The translations under genes and the position numbers were made by a program. This document shows positions 50,406-60,658 of a stretch of DNA of 64,000 nucleotides, one piece after another. The notes below the pieces were generated by a model that had not been told where the DNA came from, made no database searches, and saw nothing but the letters and a program-made list of their open reading frames with translations. The stretch is taken from positions 434,001 through 498,000 of the forward strand of contig OZ037849.1 in NCBI GenBank assembly GCA_964035575.1. Reading direction: 5' to 3'. The DNA is from Rhynchopus sp. YZ270_cl-10. Lineage: Eukaryota; Euglenozoa; Diplonemea; Diplonemida; Diplonemidae. Position 1 is the first letter of the stretch, and every line of letters starts with the position of its first letter.

Positions 50406-52181
50406 ATGGGGATGCAGTGTCTCAATGGCGTGCTCTCCTTGGACGGGACACTGAGCACCAAAAAGAAGGAGCTGCGCACACAGTTCTTCATCTTTGCTTC
50501 TGTGGGTTTGTTGACAACTGTATTTTCCATAGTGGCAACTTTCGGTGAACAGCTGCGATACCCCATCAACTTAGCAGGGATACTGCTGATCATACTTGGG
50601 CTCAGCATTGCGATCTGTGCAGTGCTGTGCAGGGTTCCGTTGACAACAAGGGTGGTGGTGGGCACGCTGTACATTATCACATGTGGATTGCTGATGTATG
50701 ATCTGAGTGTACGAACAGTCTTCAGAGAATCGTGGCCTCTCCTCGTGATCATCATCGACATGCTGCTTGTGATGCAGGTGCCCGCACGGTACAGTCTCGG
50801 GCTTGTGGGTTGCATTATCATGTGGTTGTTGCTGCTTGGTGTTGAGGAGAGCTTCAGGTTTGGTCTGTTCGAATTGCCAGGGTTGGCTCCACAGGAGGGT
50901 GAGTTCGGACGGCTGTATTACTTGAAGAAGAAGTTCGTCTGTGAGACGCCACCCTGTCCAGTGGACTTCCCTTCGACTCCCCTATTAACTGCAGTCGCTG
51001 TGTTTGTGATTGACTTCATCGTGACACGTGGTTTCGCACGTGAGGTGCTGAAGGAGCAGGCATCAATGGAGCGGACGATCAACGCTGTGCAGGAGATTGC
51101 CTCACTCCTGGCAAGGTACGATGTGGAGAAGGTGGCGGAGCTGCTGGAGGAGCATGAACATGAGCTGCCTGAGGGGATGACGGTGGCACTGCGTGCGTTG
51201 GAGAAGAACCTGCGGTCGTACAAAGCGTACCTGCCACTGACGTGTCTGCTTGTGGATGAAGACAGCGAAGTTGAGTGCACTGAAGACGTCAGTTCAGAAG
51301 GGGCAGAACATGATTGTGTAGAGCAAACAGCATCTTCTGAGAGTGGTTCCACAAATGGAAGCTTGCCTGCTGTTAGTGTACGACACGTTGCTTTGGGGCT
51401 CACGTCTGTGAAGGCGACTCTGCTGACGGTGAACATCAAAGACACGTTGCGTCTGGTGGAGCAGGACAGTGCACACTTCTCCTCCTTCTTCACAACTCTT
51501 CTTCTGAAGACGTTGCAGGCAACAGAGTCATACCGTGGGATGGTGGACGTGTTTGTTGGTGACAGGGTGCACTGCTCGTTCAACACGTCAAGGCAGTGTG
51601 CAAACCACGCCACCTCAGCACTGCACACAGCAACGATGCTGTTGAGGGGATTGAAGCTGTCGCAGGTGAACATCGGTGTTGCGACTGGGAAGGTGCTGCG
51701 TGGTGACATGGGGTGTGAAGTGATGCGCCGCTTCAGCATGGTGGGCACACTTGTGCGTGACGTGCATGGGATGGAACGTGCAGGACGTATCCTTGGCTGC
51801 GACGTGCTCTGCAACCGTATGTGCTTCAGTGAAGCTGAGTGCGAACACGAGATGCGCCTGATTCCGTGCAAGGTGGAAGTGTCTGCAACCTCTGACACAC
51901 CTGAAGTGGTTGCCGAGCTTATTCCTAATACCGAAGCAGCCGACCGTGTGACGGAAGAATGGATGTACCAGATTGGGAAGAACAGTGAGTGGGAGAACTA
52001 CAACACAACAGTGCGGAAGTACCTGAAAGGCGATGTGTCTGCAGCAGCGGTTGAAGAGGCTGGACAGGGTTGTCCTTGTGAACGGAGCCCTTTGAACGTG
52101 CATCCCTCGACAGTCAAGGGTGGGCTTCTGAGTGTGGCCTTGGCATGCACGACTGCTGTGGGAAGGGACGCCTGTGAGTAG
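50406..52181 (+). CDS. Tandem cyclase-like membrane protein, copy 3
   Basis: The product is 591 residues, six-helix membrane domain, linker and degenerate cyclase-like domain as in copies 1 and 2. Copy-specific stretches are residues 31-64 (ASVGLLTTVFSIVATFGEQL, then RYPINLAGIL), YDLSVRTVFRES between helices 3 and 4, and IPNTEAADRVTEEW near residue 505. Its helix 1 start (ASVG) matches the full-length cyclase at 32,788, while later parts match copies 1 and 2, so the tandem genes look like mosaics. No catalytic residue set is present. Confidence 0.87.
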   Translation: MGMQCLNGVLSLDGTLSTKKKELRTQFFIFASVGLLTTVFSIVATFGEQLRYPINLAGILLIILGLSIAICAVLCRVPLTTRVVVGTLYIITCGLLMYDLSVRTVFRESWPLLVIIIDMLLVMQVPARYSLGLVGCIIMWLLLLGVEESFRFGLFELPGLAPQEGEFGRLYYLKKKFVCETPPCPVDFPSTPLLTAVAVFVIDFIVTRGFAREVLKEQASMERTINAVQEIASLLARYDVEKVAELLEEHEHELPEGMTVALRALEKNLRSYKAYLPLTCLLVDEDSEVECTEDVSSEGAEHDCVEQTASSESGSTNGSLPAVSVRHVALGLTSVKATLLTVNIKDTLRLVEQDSAHFSSFFTTLLLKTLQATESYRGMVDVFVGDRVHCSFNTSRQCANHATSALHTATMLLRGLKLSQVNIGVATGKVLRGDMGCEVMRRFSMVGTLVRDVHGMERAGRILGCDVLCNRMCFSEAECEHEMRLIPCKVEVSATSDTPEVVAELIPNTEAADRVTEEWMYQIGKNSEWENYNTTVRKYLKGDVSAAAVEEAGQGCPCERSPLNVHPSTVKGGLLSVALACTTAVGRDACE

Positions 52182-53687
52182 AAGGCTTTGGGGTGGGGAA
52201 GGGAATCTGAGTGGGCAAGGCTGCGATTGTACCGTTTTATTGCGCACTGTGAGGAAGCGCTGTGGTGCCACGTCATGAGCCTCCGTTTGATGAATGTATT
52301 CATAGCGTGTGGCTGTGCTCTATTTCCATAGATGCAAGCTGTTGCACGCACAATGTGGCATCAGGTGTGTGCACTGCTCATGAGGTCGTGGTGGGGGTGG
52401 AGAAGCGTTGCAACAAAGGAAGTGCCTTTTCTTTGTGCTTTCATCTGGGGCTGGCATCGTACGTGGGTCAGTGGGAGGTGGCTGCATCAGCAACTTCTCT
52501 TTACTTGGTGTGTTGTGCAATGTTTTGTATTTGGCCTTCAAAGAGTTTTTTACATTAGGTGAACTGGAAAGATACTTTTTGACCAACTTACATTACTTTT
52601 CAGTATGGTGAGTGTGTAATTATTTCCTACTAATGACACGGGGGGTGGGTTCTGGCACAGGAGTAGCCCTCATCGCACGAGCGAAGCGAGTGATGCTGGA
52701 TAAGGGAGTGCCAGAACCCACCCAAGTGTAATTATGGGAATACTTACATAAAATGGGGTGTTCCGGAGTGGGATTTTTGAAATCTTCACAACTTTTCACA
52801 ACATAGTATTTGCCATTTTTTTTTTTTTTTTTTTGTGAAGAGTCAGGGTCCTAGCTTGGTTTTGGAAAAAAATGCCAAATCTGGGTCAGAATTTTTTTTT
52901 TGGGTCAGCAGAGGTTTTGGGCCTTGGGGGGCTTGTCTTGGCTTTTTTGGGTTTTCCGAGCTCTACCCTCACTGTGGTGGGGTCATTTCAGAAAAATGGA
53001 CAAGTTCTTGACTGATACAAATTTTGGCCACTACGACTAGTGAGTTGCTCACAACGTTAAGTGGAACGCTACTATAACCATAAAAATCACTCCCCGTTCA
53101 TAGATCACCCAACACAAAATATATAAAATGGCGCCGCAGGCGAAAAAAATTAGGGTACGGTGTAAAAATGTAGCTTTTTACACCACAGAGTCACTCTACG
53201 AACCCTTTTTGCGGAGCAAAAAAGGAAAAATGGCGCCGCAGGCAAAAAAAATTGGGTCCAGCCCTGGACGGTGCCGGATTTTTTTGTCGATATTTTTTTT
53301 CTCACCCCAGAAAAGGTGGTGGGCCCCCCCAAAGAGGGGAAAAAATCAGAATTTCCCAATTTCCAAATTAATTAATTCCCTTTTTTTTTTTTTTTCGTGG
53401 GTCGCGACCCAGGCACTTGGGTCAGCTTGACCCACTGACCCAGGCAAGCTAGGACTCTGGAAGAGTAGTGATTTGAAATGAAAATTTGGATGAAAAAAAC
53501 ACAGCTATTGTGAAGAGTTGTGAATTGGACAAAAAAAAGGGTGTTTTTTTTTCCAGGGTTTTTTGCAAGACTGGTCAGGTCAAGTGTGCTGCGCTGAGGG
53601 TTAGCTAGTGTGGGTCCGTGGGTAAAGTTGACCGTACCACCCCCTATGCGGAGGACGACGACGGAAGTCAGTGGCGAGTTCCTTTGT

Positions 53688-53700
<13 letters not shown>
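52182..53700. other. 3' flank of copy 3, then dispersed repeats
   Basis: The duplicated 3' flank runs to about 52,610 (family E at 52,435-52,495). A foldback element follows (52,614-52,735). Beyond it are fragments of an interspersed repeat (52,757-52,805: TTTTTGAAATCTTCACAACT) that is present in opposite orientation at 62,110-62,200. A direct repeat (AAAATGGCGCCGCAGGC at 53,126 and 53,228) flanks a hairpin (GGTGTAAAAA/TTTTTACACC, 53,159-53,184). No gene. Confidence 0.55.
52614..52735. mobile_element. Foldback element with GGGTGGGTTCTGGCA arms, copy 2
   Basis: Same arms (52,643-52,657 and about 52,709-52,723), same core theme (GCACGAGCGAAGCGAGTG) and same flanking GTGTAATTAT direct repeat as the copy at 49,457. 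Both sit in the duplicated 3' flank of a cyclase gene but at different distances, so they probably inserted independently or one moved. Confidence 0.75.
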
Positions 53701-53719
<19 letters not shown>

Positions 53720-54067
53720 CAACATGTTTGCACAGGGCTATCGGTAAGAGATATGAAATATGATCGCCTTTTTTAAATTTTTTTTTTTTTTTTTTTTACC
53801 AGGCCAAATATGATCAGAGATGCCCCGCCAACGTGCGGAGCCGAAAGCTCGGAATGGGTTTTTGCCGCTGTACACTGTATTATACTACCTGAACTGAGTA
53901 TGTGTATATGTCCGAGCCTCGACCAACACGGACATATGCACGGGGGGGCGTAGGTATTTGGTGTTGTTCATTTACCCTACCACTTTCCGCAATCGATCCG
54001 GAAATGCAATTGGGCTCAATTTCGGGTATTTTAGGATGACGACAAAAGTGGGCGTACCCCCTTGTTT

Positions 54068-54412
54068 AAAGTTTAATGTACACCTTCAAAAATTTTTCCG
54101 CTCGCTACGCTCGCGGAGGTACACCTTCAATTTTTTCCCCGCTCGCTTCGCTCGCGGAAGTACACCTTAAAAATTTTCCGCTCGCTACGCTCGCGGAGGT
54201 ACACCTTAAAATATTTTCCCGCTCGCTGCGCTCGCGGCGGTACACCTTCAAAAAATTTTTCGCTCGCTACGCTCGCGGCGGTACACCTTAAAATATTTTC
54301 CCGCTCGCTGCGCTCGCGGAGGTACACCTTCAATTTTTTCCCCGCTCGCTTCGCTCGCGGAAGTACACCTTAAAAATTTTCTGCTCGCTACGCTCGCAGA
54401 GGTACACCTTAA
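54068..54412. repeat. 40-bp array with GCTCGCTACGCTCGCGG core, eight copies
   Basis: Each unit holds CGCTCGCTACGCTCGCGG (third last variable: TAC/TTC/TGC), GGTACACCTT and an A/T tract. The array is bounded by near-palindromic TTTAAAGTTTAA on the left and TTAAACTTTAAA on the right. Confidence 0.85.
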
Positions 54413-54454
54413 ACTTTAAATTTTTGTTAACCCCTTACACGGTGGCCCAGCGGA

Positions 54455-54712
54455 CCCTTTTGGGGGTACCCCCGGGGGTACCCCCAAAAGGGGTACCCCG
54501 CAGGGTAGGGTACCACACAGGGTAGGGTCCGCGGGGGGTACCCCCTCGCGTGGGCTACCCCAGGGGGTACCCCACAGGGTTGGGTAGGGTCCGCGCGGGG
54601 TACCCTTTGGGGGGTTTGGGGTACCCCGAGGGGTACCTCCCAGGGTCCGCGGGGGTACCCCATGGGGTACCCCCGCGGACCCTGGGGGTACCCCCCGGGG
54701 TACCCCCTGCAC
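54455..54712. repeat. Cluster of GGGGTACCCC palindromes
   Basis: More than a dozen imperfect repeats of GGGGTACCCC separated by short GC-rich spacers such as GGTCCGCG and CAGGGT. A related cluster lies at 60,870-61,005. Confidence 0.85.
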
Positions 54713-57388
54713 ACCCGGTGGCTATTGCCTCCCAGGGAAAGGGACTCTCAAAAAATTTTTTTTGCCCTATATAGGCAGGGGTGTCGCTAATTCGGGTCCA
54801 GGGTCCCGACTTTTTCAAAACCAAAAAAAAAATTTGCACCCCTAGTAAACAGAGCTCGCGCTAAAGTCCATCCCTCATCCCGGGATTTTTGGGGGTTTTG
54901 GTAGGAACGTTTTTTTTTTGCAGTACGGGGATTTCATTAAGAAACCAGAAGTTCTAATATTGTTGAGTAAGACCACCACATAGTGGACTTGCATATACAT
55001 GTGACCCCGCCGTGGAACGCAATTGGCTCGGAAAGTCAAAAGAAAGAGGAGAAAAAAAAAAAGAGAAAAAAAAAAAAAAGTTGGTTACCGTGCGCCTGCG
55101 GCGCTGCCTGTTCCCTTCCAGTTTCTACAGGCAAACACTTGCCCCCTTTACCTTACACTGACGGGTTTTGACCAAAACCAAGAACTTGTCCATTTCGGCA
55201 AATTGACCCCACCACAGAACGGACGAATTCCGGAAATGCAAATGCCGGTGTTTTCGCGCATTTTCATGTTGCAAGACGTCAGGATCAGGGAGAGAAAATC
55301 TGGTTGTGGGATTTACATTGGCCCTCTTTACCCACATGGATTTTGACCAAAACCAAAAAATTGGCCATTTCGGCAAAGTGACCCCACCACAGCGCGGACG
55401 GATTCCGGAAATTCCAATCGCGGTATGTTTTGGGGCTGAAAACCCACTGATTTTCAGGAGAAATATTGCTTCCAAATCTCGGAATTTTCCGAATTTTCCT
55501 GAAAATGACCCTTGTTTACGAGTATGGGTTCATATTTTGCGAAAATTTAAGTCACTAAAATTTTGTCCATTTTTCCGTATATACCCCACCACAAGCCGGG
55601 ATTGGCCCGGAAATGCCACAAAACGGGGTTTCCGGGCCTCCCCAGCTATCCTTTTCAAGGAACGTTTTTCCGTACCCGAAATCCATTTTTTCCCCATTTT
55701 TTCCCATAATTAGCGCGACCACTGCTAGTAAAATCTGTGTAGGAAAAAAAAAATTTGCACCTAATACAGGGTGGGTTTAATGTGTTAACAACTTGTTCTT
55801 TTTTTAAGTGAGAGGCCACCGTGAACTCGGTTGTGTCAGAACGTTCCAAAAACGAGGTTTTTGGGGGTCAGGGAAAATCCCCAGGTGCCGCCCTCACCCC
55901 GCGAAGATTTTTTTTTTTTGGGGTGGGATTTCCAGATTTACCTTACCCTGCCTTACCCTTTTTTTTTGCAAACCAGGGTTTCCTTAGTAAAGGTACCATA
56001 GCGTGTTTTTGCGCACACATGTGACCCCACCGTGGAGAGCAATCGGCTCGCGCAATCAAAAGAACGCAGAGAAAAAGGAAAAAAACAAAAAGACAAAAGT
56101 TGGGTACCGTGCGACTGCGGCGCTACCGTTCTCAGTCAAGAACACCACAATTTCATCTGAAGCTGTGTTTTCAGACTTGAACATGACCCTTGTTTACGAG
56201 AATCGGCAGTCTCGAAGTGCACAGGAATAAAAAAATGGTGAAAACTTAAATACCGAAAACTCTTCCATTTTTCCAAAATGACCCCATCACTTTCTGCAAT
56301 TGCACCGCATCGGACGATGCAATCAACAAAAACGCCCAAAAACGCCTCCCCTTTTTTCGTGATCTGGGAGCATGCTTGCAGGGTTTTCCTTGCTAAAACC
56401 AGAGAATCTCATACTTCATAAGGGTACTTTAGCGTATTTTAGCGCACGCATGTGACCCCACCGTGGAGAGCAATCGGCTCGCACAATCAAAAGAACGCAG
56501 AGAAAAGGGAAAAATAAAAAGACAAAAGTTGGGTACCGTGCGCCTGCGGCGCTACCTACTGTTCTCAGTGGTGTCAAAAACACCACAATTTCATCTGAAT
56601 TTGGGTTTTCAGACCTGAAAATGACCCATGTTTAAGAGTATGGGTTCATATTTTGTGAAAATTTAAGTCACTAAAAGTTTGTCCATTTTTCCGTATACCC
56701 CCACCACAGCCTGGGATTGGCTCGGAAATGCCACAAAACACTGTTTTTTCGCCCCCTGGTAATGGAAAAAAAAATCCCCACGTAAAAAAAAAAAATTGCA
56801 CCCCGATTTCAGATTTTTCAAAAATTTCCCCAAAATTAGCGACACCCCTGTATATAGGCCTAATTTCGACGATTTGAGGCCATTAAAAAGCAAAAATTGG
56901 CACTTTTGAGCATCTGTGGGGGTCTAAAACGTGGTTTTGCGCAGCCGATTTTTCGTGGTTTTTTTACCAAAGACAAGTCGATTTTTGACCAATTTTTCAT
57001 GAAAAATGTGAAGGAAATCGCTTAGGAACTTAGCTGTGTACGTGTTCTAGCTACTGCATACACCGCGGGGTATAACCAAAATGACCGTATTTTGGCTGAA
57101 ATTTCGACTTGACAATTTTTCCTCGATTTGGTCAATCTGAGGTTTTGTTTGGGGTTTTTGGGCCATTTTATGACCAACCACGCCCGCATACGTGGGAAAT
57201 TACGCGCGCAATGACGACGTCACGGCGTGGGGAGCCCTCGTAATTACGAGGGGTGCTCCCGTGATCCTTTGAGGCCATTAAAAGCAAAATTTGGCACTTT
57301 TGAGCATCTGTGGGGGTCTAAAACGTGGTTTCGCGCCGAAAAGTCGTGATTTTACCAAAGACGCGTCGATTTTTGACCCAAATTTTTT

Positions 57389-58157
57389 TATCTAACTCAG
57401 TGAAATAAAACTCGTGTAATTTTGCGGATTACCCACAAAAGTGAGTGATATAATATGCCCTTTTTGTCACTCAATTTGAACCTAAAATGCGTGGGCGAGT
57501 GAAAAAAAGTATCACTCAGTGAAAAAAAGCACTTTTTCATCACTCCCCTTAAACACACTCAACACTGCCAAAAACGAGGAAGGATAGGATACATGACACT
57601 TACGGATACCAAGTCTCAGCGGGTATGAGAAGCAAGGAGGTGCACAAGAAGAAATGGGACGAGTTCTTGCGGCTTTCAAACCTCCGTAAGCCATCCAGCT
57701 TGGGCGAAACATTTCGCTGTCTACTTTTATCATCTTCGCACTGTGCGAAACCTGGCAACGAGCACATGCTGGACTACTCACAGCATGTAAACAAGTACCT
57801 GGAAATTGAGACCAGGCGTATCCCAGGTTGACCTCTCATTGAAGACGATGTCGAAAAATGAGCAACAGAAGCAGGCCTACTTCACACCGAGTGACCTGGT
57901 CCGCTTCGTGTGACACGGACCTCGAAAACGACACGTACTGGCTTGTGAGGAAGTCCTGCATCTGTAAGGTTCTTCGGTGGATTGCGTACTGCGATCTTTT
58001 TTCTTGCTTTTAATTAGGCACCCAAATACCCACGGGTACCTCAAAACACTTCATACCCCTGCCAAACATAGTATTTCGTAACAAAAAGGGCATATTATAT
58101 ACTCACTTTTATAGGTAATCCGCAAAATTAAACTCGTTTATTTCCCCGTTAGATAAA
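57389..58157. mobile_element. Terminal-inverted-repeat DNA element, about 770 bp
   Basis: Arms of roughly 80 bp face each other (57,389-57,470 and 58,078-58,157), sharing TTATCTAAC, TAATTTTGCGGATTACC, AAAAGTGAGT and ATAATATGCCCTTTTTGT with few differences. The interior holds a small plus-strand frame (57,625-57,831, RSKEVHKKKWDEFLRLSNLR) and a longer minus-strand one (57,512-57,781). Neither is recognisable, though the basic, aromatic plus-strand stretch could be a transposase remnant. The size and long arms suggest a non-autonomous DNA transposon. Confidence 0.75.
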
Positions 58158-58163
58158 AGATCG

Positions 58164-58352
58164 TATCTGATTCAAAAAGCGCACTTCATTCACCTCGGGT
58201 GGTGTGCTTCAGAGTTGCATGCTCCATGGCAACTCGCTGCGCTCGTTACCATGAACCATTTTAGTACACTCGCTGCGCTTGTGTACTAAAATCGGCAACT
58301 CTGAAGCACACCACCCTCGGGTGAAATAAAGTGCACTTTTTGTCATCAGATA
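58164..58352. mobile_element. Foldback element next to the TIR element
   Basis: Arms of about 55 bp (58,164-58,218 and 58,294-58,352) share ATCTGAT, CACTT and GGTGGTGTGCTTCAGAGTTGC. An inner hairpin is built on TTTTAGTACAC/GTGTACTAAAA with CTCGCTGCGC in the loop. It begins only a few bases after the preceding TIR element ends. Confidence 0.75.
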
Positions 58353-58586
58353 TGGTGTGGCAGCGGTTACTGGGGGGGTAAACCGGTAGAAACACGGTAG
58401 AAACACGGGGAATCGGTTGGGGGTTCCCTTTTTTGGAAAAATTTTTTTTTGTTTTTTTTACCAGGGGGCTTCTCTATGTTGTAGGCATACAGAGGCACAG
58501 ATTTGACAGACCGGGGCCGCAACTGGCTGGGATGTCACGACAAAAAAAGTAGTTTTCGACCTTTTTTCTTTTGGCCAGCTGTACGG

Positions 58587-58800
58587 TACTGTGTATACTG
58601 TGTATACTGTGTATACTGTGTATACTGTGTATACTGTGTATACTGTGTATACTGTGTATACTGTGTATACTGTGTATACTGTGTATACTGTGTATACTGT
58701 GTATACTGTGTATACTGTGTATACTGTGTATACTGTGTATACTGTGTATACTGTGTATACTGTGTATACTGTGTATACTGTGTATACTGTGTATACTGTG
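58587..58800. repeat. Tandem array of the 9-bp unit CTGTGTATA
   Basis: About 24 apparently perfect copies. Followed directly by the same ~95-bp sequence that follows the 7-bp array at 22-24 kb. Open frames across it are artefacts of the unit length. Confidence 0.95.
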
Positions 58801-60655
58801 AAAATTGACCAAAAACGAGAACTTGTCCATTTCGGCAAATTGACCCCACCACTGGCCGGACGGATTCCGGAAATGCAAATGCCGGCGTTTAAAAGCTCAC
58901 CAGCGAAAAAAAAGAAAAATTTCCAACATCTGGAACCCCCCTTTACGGAGCGACAACTGGTAGAAACACGGTAGAACCACGGGGAATCGGTTAAGGCGCC
59001 ACACCAAGATAAATAACTATTTTCTTCTCGCCCAAAATCGGGCGTGGTAGGTCATAAATGGCCCAAAAAATACAAAGCCTCAATGAGCAAATTGTGAAGA
59101 AAAAAAAAATTGGTCGAAGTTTTGGTCATTTTTACCATGTGGCAACAAATAGAATGCAGGTATCAGTATCAGTGGGATTGTTCGTGCAGTGATGTTCTCG
59201 TACCTGGAGAGTAGGCCGAGCGAGTGCTGCAAGGTATGTTTTTAAGCCCCGGTTTTTACACCCCCCCGCTCCCCCTTTTCGCCTTTGTCCCGCTCGGATG
59301 TAAATCGAAGCATATTTTTATTGTCAAAATTGTCACTTTTACTTTTTTATCATGGCATCTCGTAACCTCTACAACTCTTTTACGTCAGGGAACCGGATGA
59401 GGTGCTACTTCCGGACTGAGGAAGGGCCGTCTTTTACTTTCTTTTTTGCATGGAAGAGGTACGGAGCGGCTTCTTGTTTGTTTGTTTGATTTTTTTTGTT
59501 GTAGTCTCTACTTTTGCACTCAATTTCTCTCAACAGGTACCCGAACCGACGACCCTTCATCGTGACAGCGAAACAGTGCCGATGGAAGAGCTGGTGCAAT
59601 TATTGCAAACCAGGTGGGGACCGCAAAAGTTGGGTTTTTAAACCAATTTTTCCATTAACCCACCCCATAGACCACCTTAATTATTATGAAACTCTTAGTC
59701 AGTCACTGCTATAGCCATTAACCCAGGGAGCATAGCTAGTGCAAAAAATTCGACTTCGGGATCCGGAAAGTCTGTCCTCTGCTCTTGCAGAGGACTACAG
59801 TAGGCACAAGAAAATATCGCGTTCCCCCAGAAAACCAATTTTTGTCACAGTAATTTTTGCCCAGGGCATGCTCTTGAAGCATGGCGGCTTGGTGTGAGAA
59901 GGGGCAGTGTATTGTTTTGTTCTAGATTTCAACGGTTGTTAGAACGAGTCAAGTGGATGCTTATCTAAACACTGACTTTAGTGCAGACCCGAGAGATCAG
60001 ATATGACTTTGAGGAAAGAACAAAGCAATGCATCTGTACCCGCACGCCAGGTTGTAGTTACTTCAGAATTTTCTTAAGTTTGCGCGAAAGAGAGCGGGGG
60101 CAACTCCTTTGTGTCATGAGTCCGCTGTGCAGCACAAAGCGAGGAACCTTAAAACACTACCTGCGTGGTGGCTGAATTCACATCCCTTAGAATTACCAGA
60201 ATTCAGCCTTTGTTGAAGTAACGTACATACTTGTATGTGCGTGTCACGCTTCTCCACCCTTAAATGGGTGCACTGCTTCACTGCAGCGGGTAAGCCTCTC
60301 TCGACTAGTGCGAACTTAAGAATGTTCTGCTGCAACTTACCAAAATCGATTTTCTCACCCCAAACACCCGCAACACCCCACCTGCTACTTCGGTAGCCTG
60401 TGTTGTTGGGAGTTGGTTCTCATGTTGATCCCCAGTGACTTAAATGGGTGCACTGCTTCTTCTGAGCCCAACGCTGTTTGGCCTGTCGACGGGGTAATAA
60501 ATACGAAGACAGGGGGGCGGTGCCAACAATTTTCCGATGATGTAACGTTTATCTGATTGATTTATCGTTTGATATACCTTGTGTGTCCTTCTTCATGCAC
60601 ACCAAGCAACATATATTGAACGGTATTTTCAAGCGATACTTCGTTATGTCATCGG
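58801..60655. other. Mostly unassigned spacer
   Basis: It begins with the array flank repeat (58,801-58,897). At 59,395-59,640 a coding-like stretch, YPNRRPFIVTAKQCRWKSW followed by CNYCKPGG, may be a transposon-derived zinc-finger fragment interrupted by a 78-bp GT...AG interval (59,459-59,536). A short direct repeat, AAATGGGTGCACTGCTTC, occurs at 60,263-60,280 and 60,442-60,459. No gene is called. Confidence 0.35.
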
Positions 60656-60658
60656 GGG

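Larger units (their letters stand above)
53701..57388. repeat. Cluster of diverged interspersed and tandem repeats
   Basis: There is no gene in 3.7 kb. Main components: an interspersed repeat at 53,820-53,960 (shared with 46.8 kb and 61.8 kb), the 40-bp array (54,068-54,412), the GGGGTACCCC cluster (54,455-54,712), and three copies of a unit with TGACCCC-CCGTGGA and ACCGTGCG-CTGCGGCGCT (54,995-55,110; 56,008-56,185; 56,445-56,620). Several copies of a motif around GACCCCACCAC and GGATTCCGGAAATGCAA also occur (55,191; 55,369; 55,572; 56,690). A direct repeat of about 105 bp (56,876-56,985 and 57,272-57,378) carries CTGTGGGGGTCTAAAACGTG. Confidence 0.65.

Noticed and set aside
54416-54839. Pro/Gly-rich frames across the GGGGTACCCC cluster
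   Set aside because: Palindromic GC repeat read in frame; open on both strands with mirrored composition.
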